Part shown: positions 15,994 through 25,497 of the stretch, piece after piece
Layout of the letters: each line of letters begins with the position of its first letter
Numbering within the stretch: the stretch's first letter is position 1
NCBI GenBank assembly: GCA_028281765.1
Contig: JANQJF010000128.1
Coordinates: 124,001-188,000 of the forward strand
Direction: 5' to 3'
Origin: Planctomycetota bacterium
GTDB lineage: Bacteria; Planctomycetota; UBA1135; UBA2386
Length of the DNA: 64,000 nucleotides
Notes under the pieces: model-generated
Told to the model about the DNA's origin: nothing
The model's input: only the letters and a program-made list of their open reading frames with translations
The model's database searches: none
Made by a program: the position numbers and the translations under genes

Positions 15994-18900
15994 CGTGCCG
16001 TCACCCACTCGCTGAGGATGCGCCCCTCGGATTCGTAGGTCATCGCGAACTCCCGCACGATCGGCGTGTACTTCCAGTCCTGCGCGAGGAACGTCTGCGA
16101 GTCGAAGCAGCCGGGTCGGTACTCGACGAAGAAGCGGGCCTCGAGTCGCGAGGCCGCGGACCCGATCGGCACGAGGTCGTCGTTCACCTGGCCGTCACGC
16201 AGATGGAACAAGCCCGGGGTGTCCTCCGGGTCGCTCTCCCAGGTCCCGCGCTGGTCCAGGCGCACGACGCACTGCAGGTCGACGAGCAGGCTGTTGCCCT
16301 CTTCCTTCCAGCCGAACTTGCGAATCCAGGACGGGCCGGGCTCGAACGTGTACTGCGTGTAGCTCTGCGCCGGATCGTTGCCGCGCATGCGGTGTCGATC
16401 CCAGTAGCGGAACGGGAACCAGATCACCGGAGATCCGGATCCCGCCGACACGGGATTGGTCCCGAACCGTCCGCGCAACAGACCCTCGGGCCGCGATCCC
16501 TCGAAGGCGGGGTTGTACCACTCGGGCATCGCGAGCGTCGTGTTCGCCTCCGTCCAGGTGTAGTGGAACACCTCCGTGCCGAGCAGCGCCATGCCGCCGT
16601 GACGCGGGAAGCCGCCGAGCCTCGACAGCTGGATCCTCGAGTCGTTCGGGCCGACGCCCTGCGTCAGGATCTCGCACGGCACCTGCTCGAGGAAGTAGAC
16701 CATCGTCCCCGGGTCGTGCTGCTTCGGTTCGGTGCCGAGCAAGCCGCGACCGTCGGACGCGATCTGGAAGCGGAAGTCCGCGAGACTGAAGTTCGAGTAG
16801 GCGAGAATCTCGCCGTCGATCCACAGGAGGCCACCGTCCTCGGGGAACTGCGCGTTGTTGCCCCAGTTCGCCCAGTGCCGCGGCTGCGCGTCGAAGAACG
16901 GCCCGAGCGGCGTGATCGCGAAGCGGTTCCGGATGAAGAACTCCCGCCCGGTCTCGGTCAGCGAGCTGTCGAGCAGCTTCGGCGTGACCATGCGCGCCTG
17001 CGCCGCGACTTCGTCGACGACCCCGCGCATCTGCAGCTGATCCTGGTGCCCGGTCTCACCGATCGACGCGAACTCGACGTCGGCGGCCGGCAGCTCCCCG
17101 CTCGGGAACTTGACCGCGCGGTCGATCATGCGCGAGTCGTCGAGCGTGTCGCGCGACTGGTCGTTGCCGCCGAGGTAGGCCGCCGTGACGACGTCCTTGA
17201 GACCGACGAGCACGAACGGAGTCGGGCCGAGGTCCTCGAGCGCCTGGTTGCGCTGGTTGCCCTGGATCGACGCCTGGTTGAGGTTGTCCGCGTTGTAGTG
17301 GCGCACGGCCCAGTTCACGACCTGCCACTCGACGCCGGGCACCTGCGCGTTCGCGCGGGCCGAGCCCTGCACGAGACCGATGCGGTCGTTGCGACCCGGG
17401 CGCGGCGCAAGCGCGCCGTAACGCGACCAGTCGAACTCGAAACGATGCACGGGCAGCACGCGGTCCGCCGTCGTGTGCGTGTGCGACGTCGTGCCGGTGA
17501 ACGGGTCCCCGCGGAAGCCGAGGCCACGCCTCGCGTAGAAGCACGCCGGGTGCTGGGTCTCGACCTGATCGATGTAGCCGATGCTGTTGGGCCGCGGGTC
17601 GATCGGCGCCGGATACGGCTCCGTGCCGCCGCCGTCGTTCTCCTGGATCGACGACGCGCCCTGCTGCAGGCCGAAGCGCCGCCGCTGGTCGGTGCCGGAC
17701 AGTTCGACCAGCACCTGGTTGAACGCGCGCTGCTCCGCGCGCACGACGAATCGATTCTCGAGCACGGTGTTGTAGCGCACCCACTCCGTGTCGACCTCGT
17801 CACCCCGCGGCATGATCTGCAGCCACTCGACCGTGCCGGAGCCGGTCGGCACCGTGCCGCTCACCGTGAGGGAGATCGGCATGATGTAGGTGTAGAAACG
17901 CGGCAGCAGGTTGAGGTCGTTCACCGGCGGCGGCGGCTGCCCACCGAGCACGAGACCGGTCCATTCGGTCACGAAGCGACGGATCGGCTGCGTCGGGTCG
18001 AAGTTGTCGTCGGCGAAGAAGTCGACGCCGTCGATCTGCAGAACCTGGCCACGCTGAAGCCCGGTGAGGCGATCCCCTTGGCGCCCGCTGTAGCGGATGA
18101 TCTCCCACCCACCGACGGGCACGTCGGTGCCGCCCGGCGACTGCGGCCCGAACGTGATCGGCCGCTGGATCATCAGCGCGTAGCCCCCACTCTCGGGGAA
18201 GCCCGACAGGATCTCCTGCGATGCCGACGCCGCGTTCAAGGGCGCCGAGCGCGGATCCCCGAGCACGATCTCGTTGTTGATCTGGTCGTCGATGCCGTTG
18301 CCGATCAGGAACGGGAACGTCTGGTTCGGCTGGTTCGGGAGCGGGATCTGGACGACGATTTGGTTCGTGTTCGACGACTGCTGGTTGATCACGCGCGCGA
18401 CCGTGAACGGTCCGACGTTCTCGACGAGGTTCGCGCCGCCGGCTTCGATGAACCGACGGGGATACGCCGGCAGGCTGTAGCCATAGAGCTCGACGACCGC
18501 ACCGACGTTGTGCTCGATCGCGATCGCCTGGCGCGTGCCGCGCAGGATCCGACTGAGATTCTGCCGGTTGTAGGTGCCGTTCGCCGGTGGCGTCGAGCCA
18601 CCGAACTCGTTGATGCGCTGACGCTGCAGGCGCCCACCGAACGAGTCGTCGTGCGTCGTGTAGAACGTCGAACCATCGAGCGACGTGTACTCGAACAGCT
18701 CGTTGCCGATCTTCAGGACTCCGCGCGGCGGGAAGCCTTCGGTGCTCTCGACGACGATCGGTCGGTGCAGCTCGGCCTCGATCTGCTGTTGCTGCAGCTG
18801 CTGGCTGAACTGGAACGCCGGGATCTGCTGCGCAAGATACGTGCGCATGCGCGGCTCGCCGCGCGGCACGCCGTCGATCAGCAAATGCATCTGGTTCGGG

Positions 18901-21230
18901 CGGTTGCCCATCGCGGACAGGCTCGCGTGATACCAGCGATCGGCCTGCAGGTTGATGTCCGTGATCGGCACCTCCCACACGCCGGTCGTGCGCTGCGGCG
19001 TCGTGTTGATGACCGACGGGTCGGGATCGACACCCGCCTCGTCGATGACCTCGAGCACGAGATTCTGATCGCGGATCTGCAGCGAGATGCGGTTGCGATC
19101 CGGGAAGCCCTCTTGCGGGACCGACAGGTCGTAGAGCACCTGCTGTCCGGTGTCGTCGACCTGGAACCAGAACTGGATCGCGTGGCGGCTGGTCAGCCCA
19201 CCTGTGGAGGTCAGCTGGTGCTGGATTCGCTCGTGGCTCGCCTGCCGCGACGTGTTGCCCTGGCCGCGGGGGCCGGAGTTGTCGATCTCGTAGACGCCCT
19301 GCCTCGCGATCTCGCGGCCCTCCGGGTGGAGCGCGGTCGAGAACGACTCGAGGCGATACTGGTTTTGGTCGTAGCCACCGAACGGCGTGTTCGACGGCGA
19401 GAGCTGGAAGCCGCCCTCGCTGCCGTCCGCGTCCGGGAAGCGCGCGTTGCCGAAGCCGGCGTTCGGGTACGCGTCGGCGACGACCTGCGAGAACGTGCGC
19501 ACCGCCGGGTCGGTGCCGCGGTCGAACGGCTGCAGCGCGGACGTGTTGATCGGGTACGTGAGCCAGAACGGCGCGTTGCGGTCGAGCCGGAACAGGTCCT
19601 CGAACTGCGCCTGCGTGCCGACGTACCACGCCGCGCCCTTGCCCGGCGCGGCGATTGCGATGCCGTGCTTCTCGAGGCGCGCGCTCTCGGCGCCGCGCAG
19701 CGGGTTCACGCGCGACGCGGCCGCGCGGTAGCCGACGAGCTGCGACGACGTGAAGCAGATCGGCAGCGTGCCCATGTCGCCGCCGCCCGGACGACCGGTC
19801 TGGAAGTTGTCGTAGAGCAGCACGAGAAGGCGCAGACGATCCCGCGTCGTCGCCTCGGCGAACCACGGCCGGAACAGCCGCTTCTCGAAGTCTTCCCAAC
19901 CGTTGAACGGGCCCGGGATGTCGTCGGCTTCGACCTCGTCTTCGATGCCGGGCACGTACGTGCGCAGCGCGTAGATCCGCTCTGCCATCGACTGGGCCTG
20001 CCGCCGCGAGTAGTAGGGCTTCGTCGCGATGCTCTCGCGGTGCCCACCCGCCACCATCGAGCGCGGCTTGACGCGCATCGACTGGATCAGCGCGGTGAGG
20101 ATCTCCTCGCTCGCGGTGTTGACGTTGACCGGCACCGGCACGACGCGTTCAACGATCGTCTCGGTCGGCACGTACTCGTGCACCAGCGGCTTGACGACCG
20201 TGATCCACCAGTTGGCGGGCAGGTTGATCGCGCCCTGCTGGCCGCCGGGGATGCTGGTCGACCAGACCATGTTGTACTCGGAGCGCGTGCCGTCGGTCGA
20301 ACGGATGCGGATCAGGCTACCGCCGCCGATGTCCGCCGCGGACCGGACGCGCAGCGCGAGCTGTCGCTCCATCTCGTCGCGCCAGATGCCGAACACGCGC
20401 TCGGGCTTGCCGAAGCGAGAGGAGTGCTGGTTGCGGGACCCGACCGTGCAGTGCCGCTCGAGTTCGTCGAGCTCCGCGCGATCGAAGCCGGGGAAGCCGA
20501 GCTGCGCGAAGCGCTGCAGCTCGCGGACCGTGCCGTACTGCTCGAGCTTGGTCTGGTCACCCCAGAATGGGAACGCCACCGCGAGCACCGTGCGGAAGTC
20601 GAGCACGAGCGTGCCTTCACCGGTCTTCACCGGCTCGCCGTCCGGCGTCTCGAAGTATGCCGGACGGAAGCCTTCCGCGATGAACAGCCCGCGCGTCAGG
20701 TCGCGGAACGTCGAGTCGTCGCGTTCGCCGTATTGGACGATCTCGCGGTTGATGATCAGGTAGCCCTGCTCGGGGAACCCGCTCGCGTCGTCGACCTTGA
20801 CCTCGGTCCACTCGCCCTCGTGCTCCTCGCTCAGGCGCGCGCCGAGGCCGAGCAGGTTCGCGAGGAGCAGCGGCGTCGCGCTGTTGAGATCGATCTTGCG
20901 CTGCAGGTCCCAGACCTCACCGCCGAGTCGCACCTTGCCGCGCTCGGTCAGCGCTTCGAAGCCTTCCGGGAGCTCGACGCTCGACGGGTACTCGTCGAGC
21001 GAATCGACGAGCGGCGTCAGGTCTTCGGCGAACGAACTCTTCGCCGCGTTGCCGAGCAGGAAATCGCGGACGGAGTCGACCGCCCAGTCGACGCGCTTGG
21101 CCTCGACCTCCTGGCGCGCGGCCTCGTCCCCGTGGCCCATGCTCAACAGGAACGGCGCGGCCAGCGCGAGCAGAATGCTCAGCGCGACCAGCACGGCGAT
21201 CAGTGCGAATCCTTGCGTGCCCTTGCTCAT
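15990..21230 (-). CDS. Giant GspK-like pseudopilin (1746 residues) with LamG and repeated beta modules
   Basis: The prepilin site is QG/FALIAVLVALSILLALAA, without Glu at +5, as is typical of GspK. Two GspK-type motifs are present: DLQRKIDLNSATPLLLANLL near residue 110 and VNVNTASEEILTALI near 370. A standard GspK is about 300-350 residues. Here a LamG/concanavalin-like domain lies at about 676-800. A beta module (GFPxxG, a buried hydrophobic run, E and Y, then RG) recurs at about 143-182, 826-916, 1008-1062, 1463-1512 and 1536-1604. There is no long disordered linker. The ATG at 21230 overlaps the stop of GspH. I infer a very large tip subunit that would project binding domains from a pseudopilus. 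Confidence 0.8.
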   Translation of the reverse strand: MSKGTQGFALIAVLVALSILLALAAPFLLSMGHGDEAARQEVEAKRVDWAVDSVRDFLLGNAAKSSFAEDLTPLVDSLDEYPSSVELPEGFEALTERGKVRLGGEVWDLQRKIDLNSATPLLLANLLGLGARLSEEHEGEWTEVKVDDASGFPEQGYLIINREIVQYGERDDSTFRDLTRGLFIAEGFRPAYFETPDGEPVKTGEGTLVLDFRTVLAVAFPFWGDQTKLEQYGTVRELQRFAQLGFPGFDRAELDELERHCTVGSRNQHSSRFGKPERVFGIWRDEMERQLALRVRSAADIGGGSLIRIRSTDGTRSEYNMVWSTSIPGGQQGAINLPANWWITVVKPLVHEYVPTETIVERVVPVPVNVNTASEEILTALIQSMRVKPRSMVAGGHRESIATKPYYSRRQAQSMAERIYALRTYVPGIEDEVEADDIPGPFNGWEDFEKRLFRPWFAEATTRDRLRLLVLLYDNFQTGRPGGGDMGTLPICFTSSQLVGYRAAASRVNPLRGAESARLEKHGIAIAAPGKGAAWYVGTQAQFEDLFRLDRNAPFWLTYPINTSALQPFDRGTDPAVRTFSQVVADAYPNAGFGNARFPDADGSEGGFQLSPSNTPFGGYDQNQYRLESFSTALHPEGREIARQGVYEIDNSGPRGQGNTSRQASHERIQHQLTSTGGLTSRHAIQFWFQVDDTGQQVLYDLSVPQEGFPDRNRISLQIRDQNLVLEVIDEAGVDPDPSVINTTPQRTTGVWEVPITDINLQADRWYHASLSAMGNRPNQMHLLIDGVPRGEPRMRTYLAQQIPAFQFSQQLQQQQIEAELHRPIVVESTEGFPPRGVLKIGNELFEYTSLDGSTFYTTHDDSFGGRLQRQRINEFGGSTPPANGTYNRQNLSRILRGTRQAIAIEHNVGAVVELYGYSLPAYPRRFIEAGGANLVENVGPFTVARVINQQSSNTNQIVVQIPLPNQPNQTFPFLIGNGIDDQINNEIVLGDPRSAPLNAASASQEILSGFPESGGYALMIQRPITFGPQSPGGTDVPVGGWEIIRYSGRQGDRLTGLQRGQVLQIDGVDFFADDNFDPTQPIRRFVTEWTGLVLGGQPPPPVNDLNLLPRFYTYIMPISLTVSGTVPTGSGTVEWLQIMPRGDEVDTEWVRYNTVLENRFVVRAEQRAFNQVLVELSGTDQRRRFGLQQGASSIQENDGGGTEPYPAPIDPRPNSIGYIDQVETQHPACFYARRGLGFRGDPFTGTTSHTHTTADRVLPVHRFEFDWSRYGALAPRPGRNDRIGLVQGSARANAQVPGVEWQVVNWAVRHYNADNLNQASIQGNQRNQALEDLGPTPFVLVGLKDVVTAAYLGGNDQSRDTLDDSRMIDRAVKFPSGELPAADVEFASIGETGHQDQLQMRGVVDEVAAQARMVTPKLLDSSLTETGREFFIRNRFAITPLGPFFDAQPRHWANWGNNAQFPEDGGLLWIDGEILAYSNFSLADFRFQIASDGRGLLGTEPKQHDPGTMVYFLEQVPCEILTQGVGPNDSRIQLSRLGGFPRHGGMALLGTEVFHYTWTEANTTLAMPEWYNPAFEGSRPEGLLRGRFGTNPVSAGSGSPVIWFPFRYWDRHRMRGNDPAQSYTQYTFEPGPSWIRKFGWKEEGNSLLVDLQCVVRLDQRGTWESDPEDTPGLFHLRDGQVNDDLVPIGSAASRLEARFFVEYRPGCFDSQTFLAQDWKYTPIVREFAMTYESEGRILSEWVTAR

Positions 21231-22210
21231 TGCACGACCCCTCCCGGGTCGATCCGGTGCTCTTGGCGTTCGTCTCCGAACACGAGGGTGAACTCGACGG
21301 GGCTGAGGATGCGGCCATCACGGCCGAATTCGATGCGCTCCTCGCGACAGCGCAGTTCGACGCCGACCGGGAACGTGTCCAGCTGAGTGAACTCGTAGGC
21401 GAGGACGCGCACTTCGTCGACGAGACCCAGCACGGACGCGTCGCCGGGCGAGATCTCGAACGTGTCGCTCTCCGACTGATACAGGGCGCCGCCCATCGCG
21501 CGCGACGCGCCGACGCGTTCGTCGACGAGGATCGAGACGTCCTTGCCGTCGTGCGCGAGCGTGACGGTCGTCCACTGGTGCAGACGCAGCGGGATCGTGC
21601 TCGTCATCGTCACGCTGCCGCCGGCGCGATCGCCGTCGCGGAACGTGACCTTGGCCTCGGGGTAGAGGTCGCGATCGAGGGTGAGCGACACGTTCGTGCC
21701 GAGGCGCGCGAGCACCATCTCTTCGCGCGTGTCGAGCTTCACGTCCAGCTGGATCGCGAAGCCCTCCGAGAGGTCGAACAATGTGTCGCGGCTCTCGGCC
21801 GTCGGCAGCGTGAGTAGCGGCTCACGGTCGGTCGGGCGACGCGCCATACCGAAGCGGCCGGGCACGATCGTGCCGCCGATCGTCGCGGTCAGCCGCGAGT
21901 CGCCGCGCTGGCGTTCTTCGAGAGACCAGATGCCGACCGGGACCAGCACGCGGGCGCGCACGGTCGGCGCCTCGATGCCGTCACCCTTCGTCAGCTCGAC
22001 CGACGTCGGCAGACGGCGCGTGCGCGCGGTCAGCGCCGCGACGCGCACGTGATCGCGCACCATCGACAGCGCGAGTTCGACGTCACTCCCGCGATCCTGC
22101 AGGAAGCCGAGGCCGAAGCCGCCGAGCACGCCGAGCAGCGTCATCACGATCATCAGCTCGAGGAGCGTGAAGCCGCCGGTCGTTCGTCGTGTCGAGTCCG
22201 CGCGCTGCAT
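21227..22210 (-). CDS. GspH-like pseudopilin with inserted LamG domain
   Basis: 327 residues against about 170 for ordinary GspH. The prepilin site is GG/FTLLELMIVMTLLGVLGG with Glu+5. Residues ~45-112 and ~283-327 (VELRCREERIEFGRDGRI, FTLVFGDERQEHRIDP, GGVVQ) follow the GspH fold. Between them, about 115-272, lies a LamG-like domain: FAIQLDVKLD, LHQWTTVTLAHDGKDVSILVD and LGLVDEVRVLAYE. The C-terminal strands of H resume after it. This is a domain nested inside a pseudopilin, probably a surface lectin-like or protein-binding unit. The ATG lies one base after the GspG stop. Confidence 0.75.
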   Translation of the reverse strand: MQRADSTRRTTGGFTLLELMIVMTLLGVLGGFGLGFLQDRGSDVELALSMVRDHVRVAALTARTRRLPTSVELTKGDGIEAPTVRARVLVPVGIWSLEERQRGDSRLTATIGGTIVPGRFGMARRPTDREPLLTLPTAESRDTLFDLSEGFAIQLDVKLDTREEMVLARLGTNVSLTLDRDLYPEAKVTFRDGDRAGGSVTMTSTIPLRLHQWTTVTLAHDGKDVSILVDERVGASRAMGGALYQSESDTFEISPGDASVLGLVDEVRVLAYEFTQLDTFPVGVELRCREERIEFGRDGRILSPVEFTLVFGDERQEHRIDPGGVVQ

Positions 22211-22211
22211 C

Positions 22212-22859
22212 TCAGTTCGTCGGCATCGCCGGGTGCGTGATGTCGTCGTCGGTGCCGAACTCGAGGTCCGCGCCCGCCGAGATCAACTGGTACGACCGCT
22301 TGCCGAGCACCTTCCCGGTCTCGGGATGCTTGGCCGCGTAGACGGTGACGTCGTCGCCGCCCTCGCCGCCGCGGCGGACCATCTGCCGCTTCTTGTAGTT
22401 GCGGTTGTGGAAGTAGGCGAACGGCGTCCCCCACGCGTCGGCGACCTCGACCTTGTCCTTGCGGTCGAGCAACGGGATGGCCGCGGTGTTCATGTCGCCG
22501 TCGGTGTTCGACAGCCAGTCCTCGTGCTCGGTCAAGTCCGTGCCGCCCTGGTGGCGCCAGCACAGGAACATCACGAGCGACTCGATGCCCGAGTTGACCG
22601 AGTCCGTCTTGGCCTTCACGCCGATCGGCGCGTCCTGCATGTCGACGAAGTCGTCCGGCGGGTAGAAGCCGTTCTCCCCCTCGAACTTGCTGATCGCGGT
22701 CTTGAGCCGCTCCAGGCGCGCGTGCGTCTCGCCGTCGTCGGACGCGCCGATCGCGCGGCTGATCGCGGGCGTCAGCGCGACGGCCAACAGCGAGATGATG
22801 CCGATCACGACGATCAGCTCGACGAGGGTGAAGCCGTGTTGGCGAGAGGTCTGTCGCAT
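22212..22859 (-). CDS. Major pseudopilin, GspG-like
   Basis: 216 residues with site HG/FTLVELIVVIGIISLLAVAL (Glu+5). The mature domain has RLERLKTAISKFEGENGFYPP, then DAWGTPFAYF and a C-terminal ISAGADLEFGTDDDITH; this last segment matches the calcium-binding loop of GspG (SxGxDxxxGTxDDI). GspG is the main subunit of the type II secretion pseudopilus. It is longer than the usual ~140 residues because of an insertion in the middle. The start chosen is ATG 22859, which follows the TPR gene by four bases; the longer in-frame version has no prepilin logic. Confidence 0.88.
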   Translation of the reverse strand: MRQTSRQHGFTLVELIVVIGIISLLAVALTPAISRAIGASDDGETHARLERLKTAISKFEGENGFYPPDDFVDMQDAPIGVKAKTDSVNSGIESLVMFLCWRHQGGTDLTEHEDWLSNTDGDMNTAAIPLLDRKDKVEVADAWGTPFAYFHNRNYKKRQMVRRGGEGGDDVTVYAAKHPETGKVLGKRSYQLISAGADLEFGTDDDITHPAMPTN

Positions 22860-22863
22860 GTCT

Positions 22864-25497
22864 CTATCCGGTGCGGCGGCGGTTGAGCCGGAAGTCGTCG
22901 AACGTCGCATCGACCGCGCCGCGCGCTTCGACGCGGAGCTCGATGTGCATCGCCGCCGAGCTCATCGGGCGCAGCGTGCGCAGCTCGTCCTGCTCCCAGA
23001 CCTGCGTGCCGTTCCAGCGGACCAGCAGGCGGAAGGTGTTGGGCTTCGAGCCGTCGACGGTCTCGATCTCGATGCGGTTCTCGGCGAAGGGATCGAACGC
23101 GTCGACGTTCAGCACTTCTTGGAACTGGCGCTTGTTGCCGTCGCTCAGAAGCACGTAGGGCTGCATGCCCTGCGTGCCCTGGAAGATGCCGCAGCGCAGC
23201 GAGAACTTGTTCGATCCACCGCGACCACCAGGCACGAGCTCGATGCCGGCAAAGCTCACGCTCGTCCCAGAGGCCACCTGCAGGGTCGCCCCCGCCATCA
23301 GGAAGTGACCGCCCCGCTCGAGCGAGCGACGCACGTAGGCCGGCGCTCCCCCGCGCATGCTGCGACCGCGGAACGCGAGCTTGTTGTCGGTGATCCGCGG
23401 CGCGACCTGGTCAGAGCGCTGGCTCTCCCAGATGCCGCCGAGCTCCTCGCGATCGAACGAGTCGCGGACCTGCTCCTTGCTCGAGTGGTCGTCGATCAGG
23501 TCGACGAGCGCGCGCGCGAGACCCTTGACCTCATCCGGCCGGCTGGGATCGCCCGCGAGCGACGAGAACGAACCCCGCGCTTCCGTGATCCGGTTCTGCT
23601 TGTAGTCGATCGCCCCGAGCCCGATCAGCGCGTAGTCGCTGCCCCGATCGAGCGCCGTGTTGAACGCCTGACGGGCTCCTGCCATGTCGCCGAGCTCGAA
23701 CTTCACGCGACCCGACAGCTCGTGGAACAGCACGGCCTTGCCGCGCGCGGCGTCGAGCTTGACGAGCCGGTCGGCGTAGCGCGACGCGCGCGCGAGCACG
23801 TCGTCGCGATCCTCGACGGCACCCTGGCTCTGGTCGAACAGCGTGCGCGTGATCTCGGCGAGCGACTCGACGAGGTCGTCGCGCTGCGCGAGCGCGAGCA
23901 GCTCGGCGGTCAACGCGCCGTCGTAGTTGCCCTGGAGTCGCGCGAGGCGGCCCTGCAGGTAGAGCGAGTAGGGATCCTCGGGCGCGGCGAGCAGCGCGTT
24001 GTCGATCGCGGTCTGCGCCTCCTCGAGCTGACCCGTCAGCTCGTAGAGCAACGCGAGCGCGGCGTGCGCACGATGACGAAGCATCGGCGCGCGCTGGGCG
24101 ACGGCCTCGAGGTTCGCCTTCGCGTCGTCCCAACGACCGGTCGCGATCGCGCACAGACCGATGCCGAGGCGCGCGTCGGGCTTGTCACCCTTCGTCAGCG
24201 CGTCGGTGAACTGCGTGCTCGCCTTGTCGTAGTCGCCGGCCGCGTAGCTGACGGCGCCGCGCAGGTACGCGAGCGACGCCGCCTGGCCGTTCTGGGCGCT
24301 GAGCTTGCCGACCTCGAGCTGCGCGCGGTCGACGTTGCCGAGCGCGAGCTGCACTTCGACGAGGACGGAGCCGACGGCGTATGCGCCGTCCGACTCGGCG
24401 ACCTTGACGCGCTTCTGCGACGCGATCTGCGCGTGCTCGAGAGCATCCTTCGGGCGACCGCGCTCGAGCAGGAAGCGCGCGAGCGCCGCCTGCGAACGCG
24501 GCTCGGTCGGATCGATCTCGACCGCCCGACGCATCTCGCGCTCCGCATCCGCCCACAGGCTCAGCTTGGCCGCGATCTGCCCCTTGCCGCGGTGCAAGAA
24601 CGGCGTGTTCTGCAGATCGGCCGGCACGTTCTTGGTGTAGAGCGCCCACTCGCGAGCCATGGCGCCCTGCGCGCGCAGGACCTTGACGAGCCAGCGACTC
24701 CCGTCGACGGCCGCGACCTTGACGCACTCCTGCGCCTGCTGCTCGGCGAGCTTGTAGAACTGCGGATACTTCGGACCGATGCGCAGCAGCTCGTCGATGA
24801 ACTCCTTGCGCGCCGGCACGAGCGCAGGACCCGCGGGCTTGAGACGCAGCTCTTCCTTGCCGATGCGGTTCTCGATCGTGTCCGCGAGCGTGATCTGCGC
24901 GATGTCCTTCGGCTCGGCGACCTGATCGCGCTTGATGACGCGACCGTCCTTCGGCGAGACCCAGTCGTACCGGATCGGCTCTTCCGGGATGTTCATCAGC
25001 GCGAGCTCGATCTTGTTCTTGTTGTGGATGACGACCGGCAGCGTGTTGCCGTTCGCGAACGCGATCTTGTCGAGCTGCAGCGCCGCGCCGGTCGACGACG
25101 ATTCGCCGATGTCGGTCGCGGCCGCTTCGACGATCGCGACGTCGCTGAACTGGTGCTCGACCGGCGCACGCTCGAGGCGCAGCTGCCAGAACTGGCCAGC
25201 CTCTTGCCCCGGAGTGAGCGGCGGCAGCACGACCGGCAGTCGCGCGAGCTCGGGGAACGGCAGCGACCGCGGCGGCAGCGGCGACGATTCCGACGGCTCG
25301 CTGAATAGGCGACGGTCCGATGCGCCGGCGTTCGGCAGCGCGGGCCCGAGCACGACGCGCGGGGTCGGGATCTCGTCGAGGTCGCGGGGACGCGCCTTGA
25401 CGGTAGACGGCAGCTTCGACGCGTTGAGCCCGGTGTAGTACCAGGCGCCGAACGCGATCACGAGCAGCAGCAGGCCTTGTTCACGGGTGATCTTCAC
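22864..25497 (-). CDS. Membrane-anchored TPR protein with C-terminal LamG-like domain
   Basis: 877 residues. A single membrane segment (GLLLLVIAFGAWYYTG, residues ~8-23) anchors the protein. A proline-rich linker and a ~150-residue beta-rich region come next, then many TPR units from about 290 to 660, for example WADAEREMRRAVEIDPTEP and YALIGLGAIDYKQNRITEA. The last ~170 residues (GGHFLMAGATLQVASGTSVS to VDATFDDFRLNRR) look like a LamG or DUF1080-type jelly roll. The start is GTG 25497 inside the stop of the GspM-like gene (GTGA). I infer a scaffold between inner membrane and pseudopilus; no named family covers it. Confidence 0.7.
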   Translation of the reverse strand: MKITREQGLLLLVIAFGAWYYTGLNASKLPSTVKARPRDLDEIPTPRVVLGPALPNAGASDRRLFSEPSESSPLPPRSLPFPELARLPVVLPPLTPGQEAGQFWQLRLERAPVEHQFSDVAIVEAAATDIGESSSTGAALQLDKIAFANGNTLPVVIHNKNKIELALMNIPEEPIRYDWVSPKDGRVIKRDQVAEPKDIAQITLADTIENRIGKEELRLKPAGPALVPARKEFIDELLRIGPKYPQFYKLAEQQAQECVKVAAVDGSRWLVKVLRAQGAMAREWALYTKNVPADLQNTPFLHRGKGQIAAKLSLWADAEREMRRAVEIDPTEPRSQAALARFLLERGRPKDALEHAQIASQKRVKVAESDGAYAVGSVLVEVQLALGNVDRAQLEVGKLSAQNGQAASLAYLRGAVSYAAGDYDKASTQFTDALTKGDKPDARLGIGLCAIATGRWDDAKANLEAVAQRAPMLRHRAHAALALLYELTGQLEEAQTAIDNALLAAPEDPYSLYLQGRLARLQGNYDGALTAELLALAQRDDLVESLAEITRTLFDQSQGAVEDRDDVLARASRYADRLVKLDAARGKAVLFHELSGRVKFELGDMAGARQAFNTALDRGSDYALIGLGAIDYKQNRITEARGSFSSLAGDPSRPDEVKGLARALVDLIDDHSSKEQVRDSFDREELGGIWESQRSDQVAPRITDNKLAFRGRSMRGGAPAYVRRSLERGGHFLMAGATLQVASGTSVSFAGIELVPGGRGGSNKFSLRCGIFQGTQGMQPYVLLSDGNKRQFQEVLNVDAFDPFAENRIEIETVDGSKPNTFRLLVRWNGTQVWEQDELRTLRPMSSAAMHIELRVEARGAVDATFDDFRLNRRRTG

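Noticed and set aside
16203..21386. A 1727-codon open frame on the + strand, antisense to the giant GspK
   Set aside because: It is rich in Arg, Val, Glu and Leu without domains or a signal, as expected from the reverse frame of a GC-rich gene. The minus strand has prepilin and GspK motifs and correct overlaps with both neighbours.
22687..25308. An 873-codon + strand open frame opposite the TPR gene
   Set aside because: Same composition bias and no recognisable domain; the minus strand encodes clear TPR units.
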